The notes under the pieces are model-generated. The model ran no database searches. It was not told the DNA's origin and saw nothing but the letters and a program-made list of their open reading frames with translations. A program made the translations under genes and the position numbers. Positions 14,693-22,928 of a stretch of 64,000 bases of DNA are shown here, one piece after another. The stretch is from Microlunatus sagamiharensis (GTDB taxonomy: Bacteria; Actinomycetota; Actinomycetes; Propionibacteriales; Propionibacteriaceae), in the NCBI RefSeq assembly GCF_900105785.1, contig NZ_LT629799.1, positions 2,170,001 through 2,234,000 of the forward strand, written 5' to 3'. How positions within the stretch are numbered: the stretch's first letter is position 1; the number at the start of each line of letters is the position of its first letter.

Positions 14693-16015
14693 ATGACCAC
14701 CGCGCATCCGAGCACCCCGCAGCCCACCGTCGGCTTCCGGCGCTTCCTCCCCCACGCCCATCCGATCTCGTGGTGGATGCTCGTGGTCACCACCGGGGCG
14801 ATCTTGATCAACTCGGTGGACCGCGGGATCCTGCCTGCGGTGCTGCCGGCCATCCTGAGCGAGTTCGGCCTGACCGAGGCCGAGGGCGGACTCCTCACGG
14901 GGTTGAGCTTCTTCGGCACCGCCATCGGCGGGCTCGTGATCGGCATCTTCGGCGACGCGCTCGGCAAGGGCGCCCGTCGTGCCTGGGCGTGGGCGGTCGC
15001 GGTCGCCATCGTGATCATCTCCTCGGTCCTCACCGCCTTCTCGAGGACCCTCGGACAGCTGCAGATCTACCGCGTGATCATGGGTGTCGGCACCGGCGGC
15101 ATGGAACCCGTCAACGTCACCATGGTCGGCGAGTGGTGGCAGAAGGAGAACCGCGGCTTCGCCGTGGGCACCCACCACACCGGCTTCCCCCTCGGGCAGT
15201 TCGTGGGGCTGCTGCTGATCGGCGGCGTCGTCGCCGCGGCGGGCTGGCGAGAGGCCTTCCTGTTCATCCCGCTGATCGCGATCCCGATCGTCGTGATCCA
15301 GGTCGTCATCGCCCGCCGCCGCAACCTCACCAAGGTCAACTCCTGGATCACCGAGCACGGCATGACGCCGTCGCTGACCGAGGAGGAGCTGGACGAGGAG
15401 CGCACCGAGAAGCCGACCCGGGCCGCGTGGACGTCGGTGAAGGCGGCGCTGCGGGAGCGCAACGTCCGCCTCGCGGTGGCGGTCAACTTCCTCTTCCTGT
15501 GGGCCGAGGCGGGCGTGGTGACCTTCCTGACCGTCCAGCTCACCCGTGACGCGGGCCTGCCGCTGGCGCTGGCGATCACCGTGTCGGGCGCGTCGGGGAT
15601 CACCGGCTGGATCGGGCAGATCGTCTGGGGCACCGTCAGCGACCACAAGGGCCGCAAGTTCTCGCTCTCGATCCTCGCCGTGGGCTGGGCCGTGACGGTG
15701 GCGCTGATGATCTTCATCAGCTCGCTCACGTCGGCCTGGGTGATCTTGATCCTGTGGGGTTTGTTCCGCAACAGCCCCTTCCCGGTGATGTACGCCTCGA
15801 TCATCGACGCGGTGCCCGAGGGGGCCTCGTCGGGGCTCGGCATCATGATCGGCGTCGGGCTGGGCCTGTCGGGCCTGGTGGCCGCCCCCGTGGCGGGCTT
15901 CGTCATCGGCCACTTCGGCTTCACCGTGCACTACCTGTTCATCGCCGCGCTGTGCCTGCTGGCCCTGGTCCCCATCGCCCTGATCCGGGAGACCTCCTCA
16001 GGGGCCGTTCGCTGA
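14693..16015 (+). CDS. MFS transporter
   Basis: A 440-residue major facilitator with 12 predicted helices. The first half contains DRGILPAVLPAILSEFGLTE, the usual loop-1 region, followed by FGDALGKGARR as the loop 2-3 motif. The second half repeats it with TVSDHKGRKF. A longer cytoplasmic loop near residue 220-260 (TEEELDEERTEKPTR) separates the halves. GGGGAGGA lies upstream of the chosen ATG. The layout suggests an organic-anion or sugar-acid symporter, but the substrate cannot be read. A hairpin follows the stop. Confidence 0.88.
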   Translation: MTTAHPSTPQPTVGFRRFLPHAHPISWWMLVVTTGAILINSVDRGILPAVLPAILSEFGLTEAEGGLLTGLSFFGTAIGGLVIGIFGDALGKGARRAWAWAVAVAIVIISSVLTAFSRTLGQLQIYRVIMGVGTGGMEPVNVTMVGEWWQKENRGFAVGTHHTGFPLGQFVGLLLIGGVVAAAGWREAFLFIPLIAIPIVVIQVVIARRRNLTKVNSWITEHGMTPSLTEEELDEERTEKPTRAAWTSVKAALRERNVRLAVAVNFLFLWAEAGVVTFLTVQLTRDAGLPLALAITVSGASGITGWIGQIVWGTVSDHKGRKFSLSILAVGWAVTVALMIFISSLTSAWVILILWGLFRNSPFPVMYASIIDAVPEGASSGLGIMIGVGLGLSGLVAAPVAGFVIGHFGFTVHYLFIAALCLLALVPIALIRETSSGAVR

Positions 16016-16024
16016 TCGGTCCCG

Positions 16025-16056
16025 CCGGCCGTACGGAGTCGGAGTCGTACGGCCGG
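16025..16056 (+). terminator. hairpin after MFS gene
   Basis: Perfect 10-bp inverted repeat CCGGCCGTAC/GTACGGCCGG with a 12-nt loop (itself GGAGTC twice), starting about 10 nt past the stop. No T-tract. Confidence 0.6.
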
Positions 16057-16219
16057 GACTCGAGGTTCTCAGCAGAATCACAGAACGCGCCCGCCCGCGA
16101 GAGTCTCGTGGCAGCATCTCCGGCGAGGGGCTCTGGTGCCGGGCGACGCGCCCCGGGGGTCTGCTCCGCTCGGGCTGCTCGGCCAGGTCGTACGACCTGC
16201 CCCCCTGGAAGAAGTGCCC

Positions 16220-17485
16220 ATGTCGCGACGTAGCCGTGTCGTCGGGATCAGCGCGCTGGTGATCGGGCTGTCCCTGTCGGGGACCGCACTGGTCAACGCC
16301 GCGACCCCGTCGACGACCATCACCGCCTGCTCGAACACCAAGTCCGGCGTCGTGCGCGTCGTCTCGGCCAAGACGAAGTGCTCGTCGAAGGAGAAGCGGC
16401 TGACCTGGAACACGCAAGGTCCAGCCGGCCAGGACGGAGCGCCCGGCCTCGACGGCAAGGACGGAGCTCCCGGGCTGCCGGGGAAGGACGGTGCGCCCGG
16501 CCCGGCCGGTCCCCCCGGGCCCGCCGGCGGCGAGGTCGCCGACCCCAACCCGTACGGCCTCACCTACCGCCTGGCCCTCGGCAGCGCCGGACCCGTCGAG
16601 GTCATCGGGTTCACCCAGGAGATCAGCGCGAGCGTCAACCTCGGGGGTACCACCTCCGCCGCCGGCAAGCCTAGTGTCGGGGACGTGAAGGTCACGCTGC
16701 CGATGGCCTCCTCGGTCCTCACCCAGCTGTCGAGCATCTCGAGGGGAACCTCCGTGCCCACCGCCCGCCTGGAGATGTGCCGCCCCGGCGAGCTCGTCCC
16801 GCAGGAACGACCGGACGGTCCGACCGACACCCGCACCGGGCACTGCACCCTCCAGCTGGACCTCACCGACGTCTACCTCGGTCGCGTCGCGGTCGAGCCC
16901 GGGCCGGCCGGCGCCGTCGCCACGCTGCACCTGGTGCCGAGGACCGAGAAGGTCACGTCGTCCCCCGACACCTCGCGGGCGGTCAGCGTGGCCTACGACG
17001 TCACGAAGGCGACCTCCTCGCCGTCCGGCACGGCCGTGGCCGCCTCGACCGACGACACGAGGTACACGACCACCCTGAACTCGTCCACGACGTCTCGTGG
17101 CGTCCTGTCCACCGAGAGCTGGAGCCAGGGCGTCTCCGCCGACACGAGCTACCGTTCCGGCACGGGGGCGGCGGTCGGCAGGCCGAGCTTCGACGCGATC
17201 GCCGCCAGGACACGCACCGGCCCCGGTTCGGTGGCCCTGCTGTCCCGGATTCTCAGCGGCACCCCTCTGACCGGGGTCGAGATCGACGGCTGCGAGACCG
17301 ACGTGTGCACGCAGAAGGTCACGCTGGGCAAGACGTACGTGGGCAAGGTCGTCATCGGCGCGCCGAGCCTGCTCGACGAGACCGAGCTCGTCTACGAGTC
17401 GATCCGGTGGGACCGCAACGACGGCGGGCCCCGTGACGCCAGGCAGACCTACAGCTGGGACGTGCGCGCCGGCTCCGGCGGCTGA
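16220..17485 (+). CDS. secreted collagen-like protein with two Hcp-like domains
   Basis: A 421-residue exported protein. Residues 1-28 form a Sec signal peptide ending VNAA. Residues 34-66 are the Cys-containing segment that precedes collagen repeats in many actinobacterial proteins (ITACSNTKSGVVRVVSAKTK). Residues 67-102 are 12 uninterrupted Gly-X-Y triplets. Two related beta-rich domains follow at about 115-265 and 296-420. Each has EVIGFTQEISASV- or STESWSQGVSAD-like starts and a GTSVPTARLEM- or GTPLTGVEIDG-like core, resembling Hcp tube-protein folds. GGAAGAAG supports the start. A Gram-positive has no type VI system, so the Hcp fold is probably structural or adhesive. Confidence 0.7.
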   Translation: MSRRSRVVGISALVIGLSLSGTALVNAATPSTTITACSNTKSGVVRVVSAKTKCSSKEKRLTWNTQGPAGQDGAPGLDGKDGAPGLPGKDGAPGPAGPPGPAGGEVADPNPYGLTYRLALGSAGPVEVIGFTQEISASVNLGGTTSAAGKPSVGDVKVTLPMASSVLTQLSSISRGTSVPTARLEMCRPGELVPQERPDGPTDTRTGHCTLQLDLTDVYLGRVAVEPGPAGAVATLHLVPRTEKVTSSPDTSRAVSVAYDVTKATSSPSGTAVAASTDDTRYTTTLNSSTTSRGVLSTESWSQGVSADTSYRSGTGAAVGRPSFDAIAARTRTGPGSVALLSRILSGTPLTGVEIDGCETDVCTQKVTLGKTYVGKVVIGAPSLLDETELVYESIRWDRNDGGPRDARQTYSWDVRAGSGG

Positions 17486-17525
17486 GCCGCGCCCGGCCGA
17501 GGGGGCGCTCGTCCTCGTAGGGGTG

Positions 17526-17556
17526 GACGACGCGCGGCTCCGCGCCGGGCGTCGTC
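17526..17556. terminator. hairpin between convergent genes
   Basis: GACGACGC (17526-17533) pairs with GCGTCGTC (17549-17556). A second possible pairing, GAGCCGCGC (17484-17492) with GCGCGGCTC (17532-17540), is an alternative fold. Both lie between convergent stop codons. Confidence 0.45.
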
Positions 17557-17571
17557 GCACAGGAGGAGCCC

Positions 17572-17994
17572 TCAGGCGCTGACGTCGACCTCGTCGATGA
17601 CCCAGCCCGTGCCCCGGCGCACCATGTGGAGGCTGTACGCGGCGTCGTCCTGCGGGAGCGTGACGGCCACGGCCGCCTGGTCGTCGTCGGGACCACGACC
17701 GATCCGGTCCCAGTGCAGCGTGTAGCCGGTCAGGTCGTCGGGCAGCCAGTACGCGGAGGGCGAGCAGTCGACGCTGGCCTTCTCGCCGGCGTAGTGCCTG
17801 GCGGCGGCGGCGCAGTCGCCGTGCTCCAGCGCCTCGACGAAGGACCGTGCGGTCCACCACGACTGCGGACCGCGGCCCCACCACCAGCCGGTGACCAGCA
17901 GTCCCAGGAGCACGACCAGGACGACCGCGGCTCTCCCGGGGAGCCGGCGTCGCGGTCGGGGTCCGGCCCGGTCGAGCACCACCGAGGTCGACAT
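17572..17994 (-). CDS. hypothetical membrane-anchored protein, possibly NTF2-like
   Basis: A 140-residue protein with a basic N-terminus (RPRRRLPGRA), one transmembrane helix at about residues 25-42 (AAVVLVVLLGLLVTGWWWG), and an extracytoplasmic domain of about 95 residues. The domain starts TARSFVEALEHGDCAAAARH and contains a second Cys (ASVDCSPSAYW), so a disulfide is likely. The pattern (helix with W/F and ...HGDC.AAA...) resembles small DUF4878/NTF2-like secreted domains. That assignment is tentative. It lies 103 bp downstream of the nucleoside hydrolase on the same strand. Confidence 0.55.
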   Translation of the reverse strand: MSTSVVLDRAGPRPRRRLPGRAAVVLVVLLGLLVTGWWWGRGPQSWWTARSFVEALEHGDCAAAARHYAGEKASVDCSPSAYWLPDDLTGYTLHWDRIGRGPDDDQAAVAVTLPQDDAAYSLHMVRRGTGWVIDEVDVSA

Positions 17995-18097
17995 GCACGA
18001 CACGATGTCGTGCCGCTGGCCCCAGCGCCAGACCAGGCCGAGATCGTTGTGCGAATGGTCCTTCTCGGCCGTCGACCACCAGGGGTGGAAGGCGCGC

Positions 18098-19060
18098 TCA
18101 CGGCTCCCCAAGAGACTGGAGCGCCGCGACGAGCTGCGGAGCGAAGCCTGGTTCCACGGCGAGAACCACGCGGTGGCTGGGTCGGCTCGCGGTCTCGGCG
18201 TGCTCGAGCGCCTCGGGCGTCGTGGTGCGCCCACGTTCGGCACCGTCGCCGGTGGTGACGGTGACGGGGCCGACGAGGTCCCGGGTGACGACCAGGTCGC
18301 CGCTCAGGACCGCGGCGGCCAGCGGGTCGTAGAGGACGGCCAGCCGTCGGCCGTACACGCCGTCGTAGAAGTCGGCGTACACGTCGAGCATCGAGGCGAC
18401 CGTGCGCACCGCCGCCGACGCGCTGCCGGCCAGGCCCGTCAGGTCCGCCTGCTCGAAGCGGTGGTCGCGGGCGACGTCGATGGGGACGACGGTGACCTCC
18501 CACGGGGCGTCGAACACGACCGCGGCCGCCTCCGGGTCGTTGTAGACGTTGGCCTCGGCGTGCGGGGTGATGTTGCCGCCGACGAGGAACGCGCCGCCCA
18601 TCACGGTCACGTCGCGCACGAGTTGGGCGAGGTCGGGGTCCTGGCGGAGGGCCTGCGCCAGGTTGGTGAGCGGTCCGATCGCCAGCACCCGGAGGCGTCC
18701 GGGGTGACGACGGGCGAGGTCGAGGAGCATCTCGACCGAGCTCTGGTCGGACAGCGCCCGGGCGCTCTCCGGGAGCCCGACGTCGCCGATGCCGTCGGTG
18801 CCGTGCACGGCCGGCGCACCGTCGTAACGGCGGGTGAGGAAGTCGCACCCACCGCTGGCCACCGGGACGTCCGGGGCTCGGAACAGGTCCAGGACCCGGA
18901 GCGTGTTCAGCGCGGCGGTGCGCGCGTCGATGTTGCCCGAGACCGTCCCGATGCCGGCGAGCCGGACGTCCGGCCGGCCGAGGAGGTACGCGATGGCGAG
19001 GACGTCGTCGATACCGGTGTCGCAGTCCAGGTAGACCGGCACGGGCTCGTCGGTCGTCAT
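18098..19060 (-). CDS. nucleoside hydrolase (IUNH family)
   Basis: A 320-residue cytosolic enzyme that cleaves the N-glycosidic bond of ribonucleosides to free base and ribose. The calcium-binding fingerprint is intact: VYLDCDTGIDDVLAIAYLLG at the start, HGTDGIGDVGLP in the middle, MGGAFLVGGNITPHAEANVY further on and a late YDPLAA. GAGGAGCGCG supplies the ribosome binding site. The specificity (purine, pyrimidine or broad) cannot be read from the sequence. Together they suggest nucleoside salvage. Confidence 0.92.
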   Translation of the reverse strand: MTTDEPVPVYLDCDTGIDDVLAIAYLLGRPDVRLAGIGTVSGNIDARTAALNTLRVLDLFRAPDVPVASGGCDFLTRRYDGAPAVHGTDGIGDVGLPESARALSDQSSVEMLLDLARRHPGRLRVLAIGPLTNLAQALRQDPDLAQLVRDVTVMGGAFLVGGNITPHAEANVYNDPEAAAVVFDAPWEVTVVPIDVARDHRFEQADLTGLAGSASAAVRTVASMLDVYADFYDGVYGRRLAVLYDPLAAAVLSGDLVVTRDLVGPVTVTTGDGAERGRTTTPEALEHAETASRPSHRVVLAVEPGFAPQLVAALQSLGEP

Positions 19061-19136
19061 CGCGCTCCTCGGGGTTGGTCCGGCACCAGGCCCGGGTGGC
19101 CCGGTGCGACGGGCAACCTACGTGGGGACGGAGAAC

Positions 19137-19164
19137 GGCCGGCGGGGAGATCCCCCGGCCGGCC
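19137..19164 (-). terminator. hairpin after the flavin monooxygenase
   Basis: GGCCGGCGGGG and CCCCCGGCCGGCC pair around AGAT with one bulge, starting about 30 nt after the monooxygenase stop and before the nucleoside hydrolase start. It would separate the two transcription units. Confidence 0.5.
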
Positions 19165-19194
19165 GGTCGAGGGCGGTCCGGCTCGCGGGCGTCG

Positions 19195-20325
19195 CTAGGA
19201 CACCAGCCGCCGGAACATGCCGGCCACCGAGCCCGGCGCCTCCTCGCCGAAGAAGAGCCCCAGGTTCGACGCGCTCGCCCGGGCGAAGGTCTCGCTGCGG
19301 GGGAAGAGCTCGCGCTCGTACGCGGCGATCGCCGCCTCGAGGTCGTCGGGCGACTCGACGAGGGCGCGCGCGAGCTCGGCGCCGTCGAGCAGGGCGAGGT
19401 TCGCTCCCTCGCCGGCGAAGGGCGACATCAGGTGGGCGGCGTCGCCGACCAGCGTCACGCCTGGCACCCGCGGCCAGCTGATCCCCACGGGCAGGGCGTG
19501 GATGGGCCTCAGGATCGGGGCGCCGTCGGACTCGGTCACCAGTGTGCGCAGCTCGGGTGCCCACTCCCCGAACGCTGCTGCGACCGCCGCCCGACCCCCG
19601 TCGGGGGCGTCCAGGTCGACCGAGGCCAGCCACTCGGCCGACCGGGACACGGCGGCGTAGGTGGTCAGGCTGCCGTCCGCGTGCTTGTGGGCGATGACCG
19701 CCTGCCCGGGCGAGGGAGCGATGAGCGTCCCGTCCCCGACGAGCGCGGCGACCGCCGGGTGACGACGGGACGCGTCCTTCAGCGTCGTCTCGACGAAGGT
19801 CACCCCGCTGTACCCCGGCCGGGCGTCGCTGAGCAGCGGACGCACGCGCGACCACGCACCGTCGGCGCCCACGAGCACGTCGGCGCTGACCCGGGACCCG
19901 TCGGCGAAGCGCAGCTCGCGGCGCCCGTCGCCGTCGACGCCGATCAACGTCAGCTTGTGGCCCCAGCGGATCGTGCCGGGCGGCAACGAGTCGACCAGCA
20001 TGCGCCGCAGGTCGCCGCGGTCGATCTCGGGGCGGTCACCGTCCGTGCTGCCGGGGTGGTCGAACAGCACCGTCCCGTCCTGGTCGACGACCCGCTTGGC
20101 GTCCTCGTTCGGGCGGACGAGGGCGCTGAACTCGTCCCACAGGCCGGCCGCGCGGATCGCCGGCTGGCCGTTGTACTCGTGGAGGTCGAGCAGGCCGCCC
20201 TGGGCGCGGGCGTCGATCGAGGTCTCGGCCTCGTAGACGACGACATCGACGCCGTGCAGGGCGAGGACGCGTGCGAGGACGAGGCCGCCGAGGCCGGCGC
20301 CGACGATGGTGATGGGCAAGGACAC
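19195..20325 (-). CDS. FAD-dependent monooxygenase, TetX-like
   Basis: A 376-residue flavoprotein of the PHBH class. The FAD-binding Rossmann motif ITIVGAGLGGLVLARVLALH opens the protein; the second FAD motif is GVTLVGDAAHLMSPFAGEG near residue 290; GADGAWSRVRP lies between them. GGLLDLHEYNGQPAIRAAGL and RGDLRRMLVDSLP match the tetracycline-destructase TetX subgroup more closely than other members of the class. AGGAG precedes the GTG start. The natural substrate is unknown, and tetracycline inactivation is only a possibility, since many environmental relatives do not confer resistance. Confidence 0.85.
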   Translation of the reverse strand: MSLPITIVGAGLGGLVLARVLALHGVDVVVYEAETSIDARAQGGLLDLHEYNGQPAIRAAGLWDEFSALVRPNEDAKRVVDQDGTVLFDHPGSTDGDRPEIDRGDLRRMLVDSLPPGTIRWGHKLTLIGVDGDGRRELRFADGSRVSADVLVGADGAWSRVRPLLSDARPGYSGVTFVETTLKDASRRHPAVAALVGDGTLIAPSPGQAVIAHKHADGSLTTYAAVSRSAEWLASVDLDAPDGGRAAVAAAFGEWAPELRTLVTESDGAPILRPIHALPVGISWPRVPGVTLVGDAAHLMSPFAGEGANLALLDGAELARALVESPDDLEAAIAAYERELFPRSETFARASASNLGLFFGEEAPGSVAGMFRRLVS

Positions 20326-20584
20326 GAGAGCGCTCCTGATCTGGAGCTCGTCGCACGAGCTCCGGGCGTGACCACGAGGGGCCACTCCTGGGGAGACGCT
20401 GATCCGGGTCGGGTGACCTCGGCCTGCAGGCGACGGCGGACGAGGTCAGCCGTCGATTTTCGCGACGCGCAGGACTGTACCTCGACGTCGCCCGCACCTC
20501 GACCTGTCCCCGTGGCCGATGGTGCGCGGTGCCCGTCACGTCGTCCGGCTCGTACGCAGCCGCCGGATGTGCTGGGATGAGCCC

Positions 20585-21121
20585 ATGGCCGAGCCCGGCT
20601 CCACCGAACGAGGCTCCCGCCTCAGACGTCTGCACGAGCGGCTCCTCAACCCACCGCTCGAGACCGGGAGCACCCGGCTCCTCGTCAGGCGGGAGGCGGA
20701 CGGCTGGACCATCAGCGAGCCTGCCGCGTCACGACCCCTGCGACGGGCCGTCAGCCGCGACCAGGCACTGACGGGCGCGACCTCCACGCTCGCGGAGTTC
20801 CGTGGAGGTCAGATCGAGGTCACCGAGGAGGACGGCTCGACGCAGCTGATCCCGGTGACGAGAGGCAAGCGGCCCTGGTGGCGGGTGAGCCAGTCGCCAG
20901 TCTCGGGTCTCCTCCTCGGGCTCCTCTGGCTGGGGCTGTTCATCATCCGGGTTCTCGACAGCGAGTGGCCGCCGGGCTGGAGCCGCGACACGGTCGCGCT
21001 CGTCCTGACGGGCCTCTGCGCTGCGCTCTACCTCCCGTCGAGCGTGCTCCGCGTCGTCCGAAACGCCCGGACACGCACCCGCGGCCACCCGTCGCGCCGG
21101 CGAGGAGGCAGCGGCGACTGA
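20585..21121 (+). CDS. hypothetical protein with DUF2188-like domain and two membrane helices
   Basis: A 178-residue protein. Residues 30-90 (STRLLVRREADGWTISEPAA, then RDQALTGATSTLAEFRGGQI and EVTEEDGSTQLIPV) resemble the compact DUF2188 fold, in which a W-containing strand is followed by a helix and a short strand pair. Two hydrophobic helices follow at about 108-122 and 138-152, then a basic tail. The N-terminal domain would be cytoplasmic. Function unknown. There is no clear ribosome binding site before the ATG. Confidence 0.6.
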   Translation: MAEPGSTERGSRLRRLHERLLNPPLETGSTRLLVRREADGWTISEPAASRPLRRAVSRDQALTGATSTLAEFRGGQIEVTEEDGSTQLIPVTRGKRPWWRVSQSPVSGLLLGLLWLGLFIIRVLDSEWPPGWSRDTVALVLTGLCAALYLPSSVLRVVRNARTRTRGHPSRRRGGSGD

Positions 21122-21208
21122 GCCCTGGCTCGCGGCGACGGGCCGCCTGGTTCCGCTGAGGTCGACCCCGAGGAGCGAACGCTCGACAGCGCGGTGAGGA
21201 TGAGCGAC

Positions 21209-21460
21209 ATGTCCGTACCGCGCCCCTGGCCCGCCCGTCGGCCGGTCTGGCAGCTGGTGATGGGACTGGTGGGTCTGCTCGTCGCCGTGCTCTGGCTCGT
21301 CGCCCTCCTCGTCAGCCCAAGCGCCGACGCTTGGCGGATCCTGATGGTCGTCGTCTGGGCCGGCATCGGTCTGGTGTCGATCCTCAGCTGGCGTCGCACC
21401 GTCAAGGAGTACGACGCTGATGGAGGAAGGGACGAGACCCCGCGACCGGACGGCGGGTAG
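21209..21460 (+). CDS. small membrane protein
   Basis: An 83-residue protein with an N-terminal basic/Pro region (MSVPRPWPARRPVWQLVMG). Two hydrophobic helices are joined by SPSADAW, and an acidic tail ends the protein (EYDADGGRDETPRPDGG). GGTGAGG lies at ribosome-binding distance from this ATG; ATG at 21200 is an alternative giving three more residues. No family is recognised. It converges with the GNAT gene 48 bp away. Confidence 0.5.
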   Translation: MSVPRPWPARRPVWQLVMGLVGLLVAVLWLVALLVSPSADAWRILMVVVWAGIGLVSILSWRRTVKEYDADGGRDETPRPDGG

Positions 21461-21508
21461 TACGGGCTGAGCGCGCTTGCCGTGCTCCTCGAGCGCGCGT
21501 CCGTCGGC

Positions 21509-22087
21509 TCACGCCCTCCCCGGCCCGGCCACGTCCTGGCGGTAGAGCACGAACGGCGCCCGGGCATGGAGGCCGGGCCGGCCGGCGACCAGCCCCTCGC
21601 GGTGGATCACCCCTGAACGACGAAGGCCGAGACGTCGCATCACCGCCACCGACGCCGCGTTGTGCACCTCGGTGAAGGCGACGACCGGGACCTCGGGGGA
21701 GAACGTCGCTGCCCAGGCGAGGGCTGCTCGTCCGATCTCGGTGGCGTAGCCATTGCCGGTCGACGTATCGCGCACCGCCCAGCCCACCTCGAGCACGGCC
21801 TCGTCGCCGATGACCATCCGGCTGAGTCCTCCACGACCCACGAGCACGCCGGTCGAGCGGTCGTGGGCGATCCACTTCCCGACGCCGTCGACGGCCCAGC
21901 GCTCCGCCATGCCGTTCACCCAGGTCCGGACGAGGGCCGGCGTCCACGGTCCCGTCCAGTGGTCGACGAGCGGTTCCTGGTGGAGGATCGCGAGCTCGTC
22001 GACGTGCTGGACGCCGATCGGCGTCAGCAGCAGCCGATCGGTGAGGACCGGATCGGTCCTCGCAGCAGGAGACACGTCGACATCCAA
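21509..22087 (-). CDS. GNAT-family N-acetyltransferase (RimJ/RimL type)
   Basis: A 192-residue acetyltransferase. It begins LTDRLLLTPIGVQHVDELAI, the usual opening of the RimJ/RimL group. The acetyl-CoA-binding region is VGWAVRDTSTGNGYATEIGR, followed by FTEVHNAASVAVMRRLGLRR, whose NxxS turn and final LG are typical. It should acetylate an amine on a small molecule or a protein N-terminus. The target is not evident from its neighbours. Confidence 0.85.
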   Translation of the reverse strand: MDVDVSPAARTDPVLTDRLLLTPIGVQHVDELAILHQEPLVDHWTGPWTPALVRTWVNGMAERWAVDGVGKWIAHDRSTGVLVGRGGLSRMVIGDEAVLEVGWAVRDTSTGNGYATEIGRAALAWAATFSPEVPVVAFTEVHNAASVAVMRRLGLRRSGVIHREGLVAGRPGLHARAPFVLYRQDVAGPGRA

Positions 22088-22217
22088 CCGCTCGCGTGGC
22101 TCGCCCCGCAGCAGGAGACGGGCTCGTCAGCGCGTCCCGACAGACCCTGGGCGTGGTGTCAGTGATGCGACTCGCGCTCTCTCGTGCGCGTCGCCGATCA
22201 TGAGCTCGAAGGTCGCG

Positions 22218-22430
22218 TCAGCGGCGCTCCGGCTCCTCGCCCCTCACGGTGCCCCTGCGTCGGAGTGCCCGCACGTAGATCGCGACGAAGACGAGGGCGG
22301 GCACGAAGGCCCACGGGAGGAGCCGCGGAGCGAAGGCGTCGGCCAGCGCACCGCACAGGAGGGTCAGGGCGAGTGCGACCGCGACCCCGACGACCAGGGT
22401 CGACGTCTTCACGTTGCCGTCGGCGTCCAC
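22218..22430 (-). CDS. small membrane protein, paralogue of the gene at 4381-4584
   Basis: A 70-residue protein with an acidic N-terminus (VDADGNVKTSTLVVGVA), two hydrophobic helices and a basic tail (RALRRRGTVRGEEPERR). It matches the gene at 4381-4584 in start, helix placement and tail. Both have GATGCT six bases before a GTG. The duplication shows this is a real gene. Function unknown. Confidence 0.6.
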   Translation of the reverse strand: MDADGNVKTSTLVVGVAVALALTLLCGALADAFAPRLLPWAFVPALVFVAIYVRALRRRGTVRGEEPERR

Positions 22431-22436
22431 CCGAGC

Positions 22437-22442
22437 AGCATC
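22437..22442 (-). promoter_or_regulatory. candidate -10 box, leaderless small membrane protein
   Basis: GATGCT on the minus strand, 6 nt before the GTG. It is identical in sequence and spacing to the box of the paralogue at 4584. Confidence 0.4.
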
Positions 22443-22562
22443 GCAGGTCAGAGGACCGCAGCTCCTCGCCATCGCCCTCGGGGCGTCTCCCAGAACAGAC
22501 CGGTCGCGCCCGTGGGTCTGAAGACCGTGCGCAGGGTGGTCGATCGCGCGACGATGCTCGGC

Positions 22563-22811
22563 ATGACCACCGAACCGTCCGTTCGACAGGGCCGACTGTC
22601 CGCCGCGCTCACGGTGGGGCTCGCCGTCACCTTCCTCCTCGGCGTCCTGCTGAACCTCGCGCAGGCGATCGTCGGTGACGAGGGTTGGCCGTCACGACAG
22701 CCCTTGGTCGGTGTCCGGGTGGCCGTGGGGGCCCGGTTCCTGGTGTTCGCCCTCGGCCGGCTCGTGCTCTGGCTGGCCGGTCGCCTCGCCACCCGGCGAC
22801 CTCGGGCCTGA
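22563..22811 (+). CDS. small membrane protein
   Basis: An 82-residue protein with two hydrophobic helices (LSAALTVGLAVTFLLGVLLN and VAVGARFLVFALGRLVLWLA) separated by a polar loop, ending in a basic tail. No ribosome binding site is visible. GATGCT lies only 4 nt before the ATG, so a leaderless start is possible but the spacing is shorter than elsewhere. No family is recognised. Confidence 0.5.
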   Translation: MTTEPSVRQGRLSAALTVGLAVTFLLGVLLNLAQAIVGDEGWPSRQPLVGVRVAVGARFLVFALGRLVLWLAGRLATRRPRA

Positions 22812-22928
22812 GTCACGGAGCGCGGCGCCCCCGGCCACCCGTTCCGTACGGTCGAGGACTGGGCCGTGACGGCGTCCCGTGGCCGGACGGTGCGCCCGGA
22901 CCCGCTCGACACCTGACGACTGGCCCGG

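Noticed and set aside
16220-17485. Reading the Hcp-like domains as evidence of a type VI secretion system
   Set aside because: No other type VI genes are present and the protein has a Sec signal and collagen repeats.
19195-20325. Calling the flavin monooxygenase a tetracycline-resistance gene
   Set aside because: Family resemblance to TetX is clear, but activity cannot be inferred and relatives differ in substrate.
21653-22811. Longer plus-strand frame reaching back from the small protein at 22563
   Set aside because: The upstream part is antisense to the GNAT and paralogue genes; only the last 82 codons look like a membrane protein.
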